A stretch of 64,000 nt of DNA from Eubacteriales bacterium. GTDB lineage: Bacteria; Bacillota; Clostridia; Oscillospirales; Butyricicoccaceae. The notes beneath the pieces were generated by a model. That model did not search any database. It was not told where the DNA came from and was given only the letters and a program-made list of their open reading frames with translations. The stretch spans positions 186,001 to 250,000 of the forward strand of contig JAUNSG010000002.1 in the NCBI GenBank assembly GCA_030539335.1, written 5' to 3'. The position numbers and the translations under genes were made by a program. This document shows, piece after piece, positions 34,999 through 43,660 of the stretch. Numbering within the stretch: position 1 is the stretch's first letter; each line of letters begins with the position of its first letter.

Positions 34999-36711
34999 TC
35001 AGCGCTGCCTGTGCTGCATATCACAAAGGGAGGAAACTTGTGCCTTCCCTTTGTGTTTGCCATTAACTTGCAGTATTGTTGGCGGTGTATTATCTGGACT
35101 AAACCGTAGATACCATTCAAAACCGTCTTTAGATACCACAATTTTTCTAACAAAAGCCTCTATAACCCGTTCTGGTATATCATCCTCTTTAGAACCGTCA
35201 AAGTCCGTCAATTGCTCAAGAGCGTATTTTAATAACACGATTCTTTCTTCATGTGACATATCAGGCTCATTATGAGTTTCATTATCATTAGTCAGCTCAT
35301 CCAATCCAGCCTGCAATTCGTTAATCCGTTTCTGAATGTCCGTTTGCTTTGCTTGAAAAACCGCTTTAGTAATCTCTCCATCGGCACGCATCTCAATCAA
35401 ATTATCTAGTCTTCTATTCAGTTTTTGGATTTCTTCCGTCATTCGTTGAATGACACCACTATTGTCTATGTTCTCTTCTTTGTCATCAAGATGCTTATCC
35501 AGCATTTGCATAGATAGATTTAGAATCTCGTTTGTATCTTTGAGACAGTTCTGAAACACCCATTTCGCCATCATTTGTAATTTCCATCCAGGAATCATTG
35601 GCGTTTCGCATATCCCATCAACGGATAGTCCTTTGTTCATTCTGGTTTTGATTGTACCTGTACGAATAGAGCTATAGCATTGATAACCATACTGCGGATT
35701 ATCGTCTACTCGATGCCATACCTTTCGATTGAATTGGTGCCCGCACCTGCAAATCATCAGTTTTGTCCACACATCAACCGGCTGCCTTGCTCCGCTAGGC
35801 TTATGTTGTCCAGACGGATTATTTGCCTGTGTTTTTCTGTGGCTTGCCATAATCTGCTGTACGCGATTGAATTCTTCTTCGGTAACAATAGCTTCGTGTG
35901 TTCCTTGAATACGAATTTGTTCAACCTCTCCATAGTTATTTATCTTCTTTTGCTCAAGATAGTCTGGAACGTACTGTTTCCTATATATAATAGTGCCACA
36001 ATAAAATGGATTCTTGAGTACATGACCAACTGTTGCTGCGTGCCAATTCTTTTTACCAGTCGCAGTCAATCGTCCCAGTTTTTCAAGCTCAAATTGAATT
36101 TTTCGTATCCCCCATCCATCTAAATACCAATCAAATATCATTCTAACTGTCTGAGCCTGCTCTGGATTGATAACCATATCCTTATTTACCCTATCATAAC
36201 CAAGGATATTGCCATTTCCATAGAACGTGCCTTTCTCCATCGACGTTTTTTGCCCACTTTTAACGCGAATAGAAGTTTTGCGGCTTTCGTCCTGCGCTAA
36301 AGTAGCCATTATCGTCAGCCGTAATTCTCCGTCTCCATCAAATGTTTTGATGTTATCATTAAGGAAATAAACCTCTACTCCAATAGCTTTGAGCTTTCTT
36401 GTATATTGAAGTGTATCAACAGTATTTCTTGCAAATCTTGGCACATCTCTGGTTAGTATTAAGTCAAAATTACCATCTTCCGCATCTTCAATCATACGCA
36501 AGAACTGCGAACGCTTGCTTGCCGAAGTACCGGTGATTCCTTCGTCAATATACATTTGGACAAGTTCCCATTCCGGATTACTCTCCAGAATGGGCTTGTA
36601 CCAATCCTTCTGATTTTCAAGTGCTGATAATTGAGCTTCATGTTCAGTAGAAACTCTTGCATATATCGCAACTCTCCTTTTACCTTGAGTTACTTGTGTT
36701 GAACTATACAT
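34999..36711 (-). CDS. Large serine recombinase (integrase)
   Basis: Site-specific recombinase that would integrate and excise the element. 570 residues: resolvase domain at the N-terminus with catalytic Ser in YARVSTEHEAQLSAL, RDVPRFARN, a recombinase domain (about 170-270) with GYDRVNKDMVINPEQA, a zinc ribbon with CRCGHQF and later Cys pairs, and a coiled-coil (about 410-480) as in phiC31-type integrases. GGGAGG lies about nine bases before the ATG. Confidence 0.94.
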   Translation of the reverse strand: MYSSTQVTQGKRRVAIYARVSTEHEAQLSALENQKDWYKPILESNPEWELVQMYIDEGITGTSASKRSQFLRMIEDAEDGNFDLILTRDVPRFARNTVDTLQYTRKLKAIGVEVYFLNDNIKTFDGDGELRLTIMATLAQDESRKTSIRVKSGQKTSMEKGTFYGNGNILGYDRVNKDMVINPEQAQTVRMIFDWYLDGWGIRKIQFELEKLGRLTATGKKNWHAATVGHVLKNPFYCGTIIYRKQYVPDYLEQKKINNYGEVEQIRIQGTHEAIVTEEEFNRVQQIMASHRKTQANNPSGQHKPSGARQPVDVWTKLMICRCGHQFNRKVWHRVDDNPQYGYQCYSSIRTGTIKTRMNKGLSVDGICETPMIPGWKLQMMAKWVFQNCLKDTNEILNLSMQMLDKHLDDKEENIDNSGVIQRMTEEIQKLNRRLDNLIEMRADGEITKAVFQAKQTDIQKRINELQAGLDELTNDNETHNEPDMSHEERIVLLKYALEQLTDFDGSKEDDIPERVIEAFVRKIVVSKDGFEWYLRFSPDNTPPTILQVNGKHKGKAQVSSLCDMQHRQR

Positions 36712-36735
36712 TGATGTTTTCCTCCCTTATGTTGG

Positions 36736-36909
36736 TTATGTATAATTACAGCACTGAAAATCGTTCATATTGATTTGATGTTTGTAATCATTCAGTATGT
36801 TCCTGAATACATGTTTTGGCACCTTGCCTTGCGAGTATAAACACTCTATCAGTTTTAATGCGCTATATGTCTTATCTTTTTCTTCCTCCGTTAATTTTGT
36901 TTTTGTCAT
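36736..36909 (-). CDS. Small element protein, unknown
   Basis: 57 residues from ATG 36909 (GAGGT seven bases upstream). Helical, charged N-terminus (KLTEEEKDKTYSALKLIE) and a short C-terminal tail. Its place directly upstream of the integrase and its size would suit an excisionase or a SHOCT-like protein, but no motif proves either. Confidence 0.5.
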   Translation of the reverse strand: MTKTKLTEEEKDKTYSALKLIECLYSQGKVPKHVFRNILNDYKHQINMNDFQCCNYT

Positions 36910-36939
36910 GCAATTACCTCTATGCTCCAATCGAATTGA

Positions 36940-37458
36940 TTATATGCTGGTCTCTACGCCATCCATAATATTCCCATTCATATCGAAGCACATCTGACCA
37001 TAGATTTCAGTGCTCACTCCTGTACTTCCAAATCCACCTACTCCTCGCTCAGTGTCATTAAGCTCTCCTACTTCTTTCAGTTCAACACCAAGATAAGGCA
37101 TAATAATCATCTGTGCGATTCTGTCCCCGTCTCTGACTGTCTCACATTTATCAGTATCGTTACGTAATGGCACGATAATCTCGCCACGATAATCGGAATC
37201 AATAACTCCAACGCAATTCGCAGGTCTCAACCCTCTTTTGGTCGCCATCCCGCTTCTTGCGAATATCGCTCCAAAGTATCCTTCTGGAATCTCCATTGCG
37301 ATACCTGTGCCGATTTTTACTGTTGCACCTGCCGGAATCCTCTGTGCCTTTGCGCCATTCTGTATCAAAGCACTTAAATCCATTCCAGCAGAATACTCGG
37401 AACCACAGGACGGAGTTACTGCCTTATCGTCCAACTTCTTATAATTAACTTTCATCAT
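36940..37458 (-). CDS. dut: dUTP diphosphatase
   Basis: Hydrolyses dUTP to dUMP, keeping uracil out of phage DNA. 172 residues with all five trimeric dUTPase motifs: AGMDLSA, ARSGMATKRGL, GVIDSDYRGEI, GDRIAQMII and RGVGGFGSTG. About 25 residues extend past motif V. The ATG overlaps the stop of the gene upstream; GGAGA precedes it. Confidence 0.93.
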   Translation of the reverse strand: MMKVNYKKLDDKAVTPSCGSEYSAGMDLSALIQNGAKAQRIPAGATVKIGTGIAMEIPEGYFGAIFARSGMATKRGLRPANCVGVIDSDYRGEIIVPLRNDTDKCETVRDGDRIAQMIIMPYLGVELKEVGELNDTERGVGGFGSTGVSTEIYGQMCFDMNGNIMDGVETSI

Positions 37459-37676
37459 ACACAATTCTCTCCTTCTGACTCGTTCTTTACAATGTACCCT
37501 GCTTTGCACATCAGTTCCATAAAATCTTCCACGATATGCTTTCCTACTCTACTGGGAATCCTATCCGTATTGATTCCATAATCATTCAGCGTAAGCGACA
37601 GGCATCCCCATTCGCTTAATACATACCGTTCGTTTTCCTCTTCTTCAATGTCATAACTACTTTCAATTTCAGCCAT
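37455..37676 (-). CDS. Small element protein, unknown
   Basis: 73 residues, acidic start (IESSYDIEEEENERY) and helical C-terminal half (KHIVEDFMELMCKAGYIV). Overlaps the dUTPase start by four bases. No family recognised. Confidence 0.55.
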   Translation of the reverse strand: MAEIESSYDIEEEENERYVLSEWGCLSLTLNDYGINTDRIPSRVGKHIVEDFMELMCKAGYIVKNESEGENCV

Positions 37677-37689
37677 TCGTACCTCCGCA

Positions 37690-38118
37690 TTATTTATAAA
37701 GCTGATACTTCTTGCTAATCATATGAGCCTGCTCATCAGGCAAAGGACGAAACCAGATTCCGGTCAAGGTTGTTCCATCCTGTTCTTCTGGCTCAAGTTC
37801 GGTCAAACACTTATCATAGATAAGACCGTAATCAATATTCTCCGTAAGTCCCATTTCATCTGCTGTTGCTTTGGCTTTCAGCAAATGTGTTTTGCTTTTC
37901 GCCTCGCAGACCGTCTTTGTGAAACTGTCACATACATACTGCTCGTATACATCTTTTGGAATAAAAACAGTTGCAGCGTATTCTCCGTTCGCACATACAG
38001 ATACATTTTCTCTTCTGAATTGCCTTGTCCAGTATGCTTCTGCACAGTGACATGTCTGTGCAAGAAGCTTCCCGGTGGACATATGAAGGTCTTTACGCAT
38101 AATAAATAATCTTCTCAC
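37690..38118 (-). CDS. Pth2-type peptidyl-tRNA hydrolase-like protein
   Basis: 142 residues. The N-terminus RLFIMRKDLHMSTGKLLAQTCHCA matches the Pth2 signature (VVRxDLKMxxGKxAAQCxHA) with its catalytic Lys and Cys/His region. The second half holds AKATADEMGLTENIDYGLIYD, close to the Pth2 region before the final TxLxxGP segment (here TTLTGIWFRPLP). Pth2 recycles peptidyl-tRNA and is the main type in archaea and eukaryotes; phage forms exist. GTG start, sharing bases with the upstream stop (TAGTG). Confidence 0.7.
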   Translation of the reverse strand: MRRLFIMRKDLHMSTGKLLAQTCHCAEAYWTRQFRRENVSVCANGEYAATVFIPKDVYEQYVCDSFTKTVCEAKSKTHLLKAKATADEMGLTENIDYGLIYDKCLTELEPEEQDGTTLTGIWFRPLPDEQAHMISKKYQLYK

Positions 38119-38225
38119 TATGCCATCCTTCCTCTAAATCCTCCGCTCGGAGGAATATTTCTGAATATGTAATAAGCAATTCCAACAATAACGCCAATGC
38201 TCACTGCTACAATTATATTTTCCAC
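38118..38225 (-). CDS. 35-residue single-helix membrane protein
   Basis: GTG start at 38225 shares two bases with the TAG of the upstream gene, and its own TAG shares bases with the GTG of the Pth2-like gene, so the three are coupled. The protein begins MENIIVAVSIGVIVGIAYYI, one membrane helix, then NIPPSGGFRGRMA. A GGTGGG site is upstream. Unknown function; the chained junctions support translation. Confidence 0.55.
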   Translation of the reverse strand: MENIIVAVSIGVIVGIAYYIFRNIPPSGGFRGRMA

Positions 38226-38452
38226 TACTCATCCCACCTTTCAATCCATCTTGGTGCTACGCATACCAAGAATGACAAGACCAAAAGGATGAACGCTTTA
38301 ACAATCAGTGATAGAATTATCGGAGATATTACCCAAATCCAATTCCAGTCAATTACTCCGAAAATCTTCAACATGCAAAACACAATCGTTAGTATGTATT
38401 TGACACTATGCCATCCGATTTCAAATAGCATGTCCTTTCTTTTCCCAGTCAT
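38225..38452 (-). CDS. Small two-helix membrane protein
   Basis: 75 residues: charged start MTGKRKDML, two hydrophobic segments (about 17-34 and 41-65) and APRWIERWDE at the end. Resembles the small membrane proteins that phages encode near nrd genes. Overlaps the end of nrdG by 32 bases with AAAGGG upstream. Function unknown. Confidence 0.6.
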   Translation of the reverse strand: MTGKRKDMLFEIGWHSVKYILTIVFCMLKIFGVIDWNWIWVISPIILSLIVKAFILLVLSFLVCVAPRWIERWDE

Positions 38453-38948
38453 CCTTTTCCCTTTCTTTCTTCATATCAATAAGTCTTTGGTTAGATGAGC
38501 CACGGAATTTCAGTGAAATATCCCGTAGTTCATCCTCATATCGTCCGTCAACCAAAGTATCTATTAGAGACAACAGTTCGTCCGTGACAGCGCATCTGCA
38601 AGGCGAGCCGTCCTGCAAAGTCTGCTCAAGTGTATACCCGGTATAGCACCACACATCTTTCTCTGGACATTTTGATTTCACTTTACGGAGGAGCCGTATT
38701 AGCACTTCTTGATTTTCCGGCTCTAACGGCTCCCCACCTAACAGTGTCAGCCCTTGTATGTACGGATGTGATAAAGACTCAATGATATGTTTCTCTGTTT
38801 CTTCCGTATACGGTTGCCCATATTGAAAGTCCCATGTTTCTGGTTGAAAGCAATTCTTACAATGATTTCTGCAACCGGAAACAAATAAGCTGACTCTCAC
38901 ACCGGAACCATTCGCAATATCATTTTCCCTTATCTTACCGTAATACAA
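38421..38948 (-). CDS. nrdG: Anaerobic ribonucleotide reductase activating protein
   Basis: Radical-SAM enzyme that puts the glycyl radical on NrdD. 175 residues: cluster motif CRNHCKNC preceded by FVSG, LTLLGGEPLEPEN, and ELRDISLKFRGSSNQRLID, the typical NrdG end. Immediately downstream of nrdD (no gap). Confidence 0.95.
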   Translation of the reverse strand: MYYGKIRENDIANGSGVRVSLFVSGCRNHCKNCFQPETWDFQYGQPYTEETEKHIIESLSHPYIQGLTLLGGEPLEPENQEVLIRLLRKVKSKCPEKDVWCYTGYTLEQTLQDGSPCRCAVTDELLSLIDTLVDGRYEDELRDISLKFRGSSNQRLIDMKKEREKDDWEKKGHAI

Positions 38949-41201
38949 TTACTCACCGCCTAAGTGAACATATCGCTCTTTGATTTCCTGCGTTCTACCT
39001 TGATTCCAGTCGTTCGTTCCGATATAACCGCAGGTACGCCGTGCGATATTCATTTTGGATTTGTTTCTGTTACCACAGTTCGGGCATTCCCAAACCAACT
39101 TGCCATCATCATTCTCCACGATGCTTATTTCGCCATCGTAACCACATACTTGACAAAAGTCTGATTTGGTATTGAGTTCGGCATACATAATATGCTCGTA
39201 AATGTACTTAATTACCGCCAGAACTGCCTCGATATTGTCATTCAGGTTCGCTGTCTCAATATAAGAAATTGCGCCACCCGGACTCAGAAGCTGAAACTCT
39301 GCTTCAAATTGGAGCTTGTCAAAGGCATTGATTTTCTCCGACACATGAACATGATAGGAATTTGTGATATAACCTTTGTCAGTAATACCCTCAATCACGC
39401 CGAAGCGTTTCTGCAGGCTCTTAGCAAACTTATAGGTTGTTGACTCAATCGGTGTCCCATACAGGGAGTAGTCAATGTTCTCCGCTTCTTTCCACTCTTT
39501 GCACTTATCGTTCATGTGCTGCATAATCGCCAACGCAAACGGCTTTGCTTCTTCATCTGTATGGCTCTTACCAGTCATAGCTTTTACGCATTCATACAGA
39601 CCTGCATAACCAAGAGAAAGCGTGGAGTATCCGCCGTACAAGAGCTTATCAATCGTTTCTCCCTTCTCCAATCTCGCCAATGCACCATTCTGCCAGTGAA
39701 TAGGAGACGCATCAGACAATGTGCCAAGCAATCTTTCATGCCGCAAACGGAGTGCTCGATGACAAAGCTCCAGTCTCTCCTCGAAGATTTCCCAGAAAAA
39801 TCCCTCTTGAGTCTTTGACCACTGTTCATCGTCAACATAGGTAATTCCTTCCGCAATCATTCTTTGCCTTGCCGATAATCCGACATCAGGCAAATTGATG
39901 GTCACAACGCCCTGATTGAATCTTCCGTAATACTTTGGCTTCCCATTTTCGTCCAAGTACGGTGTCAGGAAACTGCGGCATCCCATGCAGGTGTAACAAT
40001 GCCCTTCTCCATTCTTGTCTATCTTATTCTGGAGCATTACTTTCTCTGATATATAATCAGGCACAAGACGTTTTGCAGAGCATCTTGCACAGAGTCTCGT
40101 CAGATACCAATATTCACTATCCTCTGTGATATTGTCTTCTTCCAGAACATAGATGAGTTTCGGGAATGCTGGTGTAATCCATGCGCCTTTCTCGTTTTTT
40201 ACGCCTTCATATCTCTGAAGGACAACTTCTTCAATAATCATAGCGAGGTCATTCTTCGTCTGTTCGTCCTCAACCTCTCCAAGATACATAAAGACTGTGA
40301 TGAACGGAGCCTGTCCATTTGTTGTCATCAGAGTAACTACCTGATACTGAATCGTCTGTACACCACGTTTTACTTCCTCTCGTAAGCGCTGATTAACCAC
40401 AGCATTGTAATCTCTTAATTCGGCTTCCGTTGTAGGCTCGTGCCCTGTGAAATCCCTGTATTCTTCGATTACCTGTTTCTGGATTTTCTTTCTACTGACA
40501 TCAACGAATGGAGCTAAGTGTGCAAGGCTAATAGATTGCCCACCATATTGACATGATGCCACCTGTGCAATAATCTGTGTTGCAATATTGCAGGCTGTAG
40601 AAAAGCTATGTGGCTTCTCAATCATCGTCCCGGAAATTACTGTTCCGTTCTGAAGCATATCCTCCAAATTAACTAAACAGCAGTTGTGCATTCTTTGAAC
40701 GAAGTAATCCGAATCATGGAAATGAATAATTCCTTCTTCGTGCGCTTTGCGAATATCCTCTGGAATCAGCACTCTGTTGGAAATATCCTTGCTTACTTCC
40801 CCTGCGATATAGTCTCTTTGTGTAGAAAGAATGGTCGGGTTCTTGTTGGAATTCTCCTGAATAACCTCCTCATTCACACCGTCAACAATCGTGAGGATTT
40901 TGCCGTCGATAACACTGCCGTTACGCATCAATTCATGCTCATGCCGATAACGAATATATGCTTTCGCAACCTCATAAGCCTGCTCTTTCATCAGTTCTGT
41001 TTCAACATCGTCCTGAATATCCTCTACAGAGATTGCACGCTTACGCTTTCTGTATCTGGAATCAAGGCGGTTTGATATCACATCGGCGAGGGAGCTATGC
41101 TCCCCGCCTTGTGCAACCTCTTTGACTGCCTTATCCACCGCATTATGTATTTTGCATTTCATGTACTGGTCTTCCTGACCATTTCGTTTCATTACAATCA
41201 C
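38949..41201 (-). CDS. nrdD: Anaerobic ribonucleoside-triphosphate reductase
   Basis: Makes dNTPs from NTPs without oxygen. About 750 residues: ATP-cone at the N-terminus (KCKIHNAVDKAVKEVA, RYRKRKRAISVEDIQD), radical-enzyme barrel with HDSDYFVQRMHNCCLVNLEDML, zinc site CQVCGYDGEI/CPNCGN and the glycyl-radical loop RRTCGYIG near the end. Start chosen as GTG 41201 because AGGAGG lies eight bases before it; ATG 41207 is also in frame but only two bases from that site. A phage copy ensures nucleotides in an anaerobic host. Confidence 0.95.
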   Translation of the reverse strand: MIVMKRNGQEDQYMKCKIHNAVDKAVKEVAQGGEHSSLADVISNRLDSRYRKRKRAISVEDIQDDVETELMKEQAYEVAKAYIRYRHEHELMRNGSVIDGKILTIVDGVNEEVIQENSNKNPTILSTQRDYIAGEVSKDISNRVLIPEDIRKAHEEGIIHFHDSDYFVQRMHNCCLVNLEDMLQNGTVISGTMIEKPHSFSTACNIATQIIAQVASCQYGGQSISLAHLAPFVDVSRKKIQKQVIEEYRDFTGHEPTTEAELRDYNAVVNQRLREEVKRGVQTIQYQVVTLMTTNGQAPFITVFMYLGEVEDEQTKNDLAMIIEEVVLQRYEGVKNEKGAWITPAFPKLIYVLEEDNITEDSEYWYLTRLCARCSAKRLVPDYISEKVMLQNKIDKNGEGHCYTCMGCRSFLTPYLDENGKPKYYGRFNQGVVTINLPDVGLSARQRMIAEGITYVDDEQWSKTQEGFFWEIFEERLELCHRALRLRHERLLGTLSDASPIHWQNGALARLEKGETIDKLLYGGYSTLSLGYAGLYECVKAMTGKSHTDEEAKPFALAIMQHMNDKCKEWKEAENIDYSLYGTPIESTTYKFAKSLQKRFGVIEGITDKGYITNSYHVHVSEKINAFDKLQFEAEFQLLSPGGAISYIETANLNDNIEAVLAVIKYIYEHIMYAELNTKSDFCQVCGYDGEISIVENDDGKLVWECPNCGNRNKSKMNIARRTCGYIGTNDWNQGRTQEIKERYVHLGGE

Positions 41202-41214
41202 TAGCATTCCCTCC

Positions 41215-42042
41215 TTAGTCTAATAAATCTGCCATCGCCGCTGTCTCGCTGCGCTCCGTCTTTAACAATTTCACGTAACCAAATCGTGGATGCCCCTTTA
41301 ACTTGTCAACCGCAACCATCAGTCCGCTGTTCCTCTCAAAAATTTCCGCATCACACTGTTTGAAATCGCCGTTCATCCAAAGCGCAGAACCTTCACCTAC
41401 TCTTCCGAGTAGCAACTGAATATGCTCTTTTGTCAAATTATCTGCCTCTGAGCAGATGATGATAGAATTCTTAATGTCACGCCCTCTGATAAAACCAAGA
41501 TGTACAATCTCAATCTGTCCGTGGCTCACCATCAGGCTTAATCCATCGACTCCTCCCAAATGGTCAGCAAGCGGCATAGCAAAAGGAAGTAACTTCTCAT
41601 TATAAGAACCCGGTAAATAACCAATCGGCTTGGAGTTCTTAACCTCAATATTGTTTCTTACATAGACAATCTTCTCGAATTTGTTATGCTCCAATAAGTC
41701 AATCGCTACAGAACACATTAAGAAATCCTTCCCTGTACCGAATTTTCCAGTAATCACTTTGACCGTGGAGTCACTGTCGTACAGCATATTGATTGCCATT
41801 TGTTGTTGCAGATTTCGTGGTTTAATCTTTCCGAGGAATCTTGAATTGATTGCCTTATATGGAACTCTACAAAGCTTCGTTCCGTCACACCGAAATATAC
41901 CAAGCAGGTTTTCTTCCTTGTCCTTTGCAACAAGATACTCGTTCTGAAGGCATCCATACGCATTCTCCGGTTCTTCTCCGAAGATAGCATTAACGCCAGC
42001 TTCGTCTAATGCCACCTCTTTGAAACCAAGATATTCATCCAT
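41215..42042 (-). CDS. PhoH-like ATPase
   Basis: P-loop protein of the PhoH/NYN-less branch, 275 residues from ATG 42042 (AAGGAGG seven bases upstream). The core order is that of PhoH: LQQQMAINMLYD, P-loop TGKFGTGKDFL, VYVRNNIEV, YLPGSYNEKL, IIICSEADNLT and ALWMNGDFKQCD. The P-loop ends GTGKD rather than GTGKT, and the usual DEAQN is SEADN, so ATP hydrolysis may be altered. Many phages carry phoH; its role there is unsettled. Confidence 0.8.
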   Translation of the reverse strand: MDEYLGFKEVALDEAGVNAIFGEEPENAYGCLQNEYLVAKDKEENLLGIFRCDGTKLCRVPYKAINSRFLGKIKPRNLQQQMAINMLYDSDSTVKVITGKFGTGKDFLMCSVAIDLLEHNKFEKIVYVRNNIEVKNSKPIGYLPGSYNEKLLPFAMPLADHLGGVDGLSLMVSHGQIEIVHLGFIRGRDIKNSIIICSEADNLTKEHIQLLLGRVGEGSALWMNGDFKQCDAEIFERNSGLMVAVDKLKGHPRFGYVKLLKTERSETAAMADLLD

Positions 42043-42054
42043 GTGCAAACCTCC

Positions 42055-42696
42055 TTAAATCATCTCGTCCATTTCGCAATCAACGCCGATAATGTAGTCC
42101 GTGAACCCTTTCTCCTTTGCCTCGTCTGCAAACAAGTACCACTCCACTCTCAACTTATTGTCATATTCCTCACTCGTAAGCTTACTTCTGGATAAGATAT
42201 AGTCCTTGATTCGAGCTTCAACTCTGCGCTGAAACTCCATCTGGTCTTGTACCTTGGTTCCAGAACCATACACAAAGTTACTTCCGTCATGCATTAGAAA
42301 CTTTGCATTCTTCGTAGAAAACCTCTTATGCCCAGCAAGTCCAATCAGGAATCCCATGCTGTACTGGTATCCAAGATTTACGGTATAAACCGGTGTCTTG
42401 CTGCTCTGGATAATATCAATCAATTCAAATCCTGCATCAACTGCTCCGCCGTTAGAAGTGACATACAGGATAATCGGTGTACGCTTCTCAACTTCAATCC
42501 CCTTATCCTCTTTGTTGAACTGCATAATATGCTTTGCGGCATCCGCAACACTAAACTGGTAGATATCTGCATTTAAGAACAGCTTTCTCTGGTTCAAATC
42601 TCTGAGATAAAACATCTCATCAATTAAGCCATGCTCGACCAAGATATCATCAAATTCAACATCAAAATCGTAGTAACCCTTACCGTTTTTCTGCAT
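42055..42696 (-). CDS. ClpP-like serine protease
   Basis: 213 residues of the ClpP/crotonase fold. Catalytic Ser S113 in GYQYSMGFLIG, His H136 in KFLMHDGSN; an Asp in the YLFADEAKEKGFTD segment completes a triad. The oxyanion YVTSNGGAVDAG motif is normal. Phage ClpP copies are either prohead proteases or modulators of host proteolysis; here it lies in the early/metabolic region, away from capsid genes. AGGAGG precedes the ATG. Confidence 0.85.
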   Translation of the reverse strand: MQKNGKGYYDFDVEFDDILVEHGLIDEMFYLRDLNQRKLFLNADIYQFSVADAAKHIMQFNKEDKGIEVEKRTPIILYVTSNGGAVDAGFELIDIIQSSKTPVYTVNLGYQYSMGFLIGLAGHKRFSTKNAKFLMHDGSNFVYGSGTKVQDQMEFQRRVEARIKDYILSRSKLTSEEYDNKLRVEWYLFADEAKEKGFTDYIIGVDCEMDEMI

Positions 42697-43228
42697 ACAA
42701 TCCTCCTGCTATCCATGTATTGATTTTTGTTCTCAGCGAGTCTAAATCCCCGTCATTGATAATTCGGAAATCAGGCTCTATATCATCCAACGCCGTTTCT
42801 GATGGATGAGCCTGCTGTTCTGCCGTAAGAGGACTTACGAAGTCAGGTCTAACCACCCTTAAATGAACTGCGTCAAGACCACGTTCTTTCAGACGATTGA
42901 ACTCATTTGGGAACCTTGTATCTGGAATGATTGCAAAATCCCAGTATCCGTCAAAGTAATTCAAAATATCTGCTACAAAGTCCACCCAGTAGTTCGGTTC
43001 CTTTTTCCTTATAACGTCAGTTCCAACATGCTGGAGCATCGTTCGTCCGTTCTCGTCTTTTTGTCCATCCCACATAAAGAATGTCTTGCAGATGTATTTC
43101 AGCAAGTCAGCATAATGCGTAATAAGCACCTTATTACCATCTGCTTGCAATTGTTCCTGTAACATCCTCGCCACGGTGTCCTTACCATGCCTTGCATGTC
43201 CAGAAACAGCGATAACTTTCATTGGCAT
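42680..43228 (-). CDS. Deoxynucleoside monophosphate kinase
   Basis: 182 residues. P-loop GHARHGKDTVARML at residues 9-22, TDVIRKKEPNYWVD, and IIPDTRFPNEFNRL, features of phage T4 gp1-type dNMP kinases. Would phosphorylate dNMPs for phage DNA synthesis together with dUTPase and NrdD. Overlaps clpP by 17 bases and its start shares bases with the upstream stop (TAATG). Confidence 0.85.
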   Translation of the reverse strand: MPMKVIAVSGHARHGKDTVARMLQEQLQADGNKVLITHYADLLKYICKTFFMWDGQKDENGRTMLQHVGTDVIRKKEPNYWVDFVADILNYFDGYWDFAIIPDTRFPNEFNRLKERGLDAVHLRVVRPDFVSPLTAEQQAHPSETALDDIEPDFRIINDGDLDSLRTKINTWIAGGLYAEKR

Positions 43229-43656
43229 TACTCGCCACCTCCCTCTGCCGATTCTTGTATCAGCCGTGAATGTTCTTGGAACATATCCACTGCCTCTCTA
43301 ACTGTGATATCGCCCACAGGCTGTCTCCATTCTCTTTCTCCACCGTAGTATATTTCTCTGACTCTGCACCATGCGGCTATGACTGGTTTGTCTGCGTCAT
43401 GAACGGTATGCTCACAAATAAACACTACAGCTTGTTTCCCTATCTTGGTGAAATCATCCACCATTCTTTGGAGAGCCAGTTTCTGTCCAAATGGAACTTC
43501 TGCATCTCCGTGCTTTACTTCAAACAATATGTATTCAGAGTCCTTGTACTCTATCAGCCCGTCTATATCTGTTGGATAGATATATCCGTCAACGGCAAGT
43601 CCAGCAAAGTCTATCAATTGCTTTGCTCTTCGTGGATTATTTATCCTGCTTTGCAT
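43228..43656 (-). CDS. PD-(D/E)XK-like nuclease or nuclease-fold protein
   Basis: 142 residues. The GLIEYKDSEYILFEVKHGD segment has the D...(E)xK arrangement of PD-(D/E)XK enzymes (Asp in DIDG, then E-V-K), with a following helix FGQKLALQRMVDDF. This is the fold of VRR/RecB-like and Holliday-junction nucleases. The lower half is unassigned. GGAAGG lies eight bases before ATG. Confidence 0.6.
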   Translation of the reverse strand: MQSRINNPRRAKQLIDFAGLAVDGYIYPTDIDGLIEYKDSEYILFEVKHGDAEVPFGQKLALQRMVDDFTKIGKQAVVFICEHTVHDADKPVIAAWCRVREIYYGGEREWRQPVGDITVREAVDMFQEHSRLIQESAEGGGE

Positions 43657-43660
43657 AATC

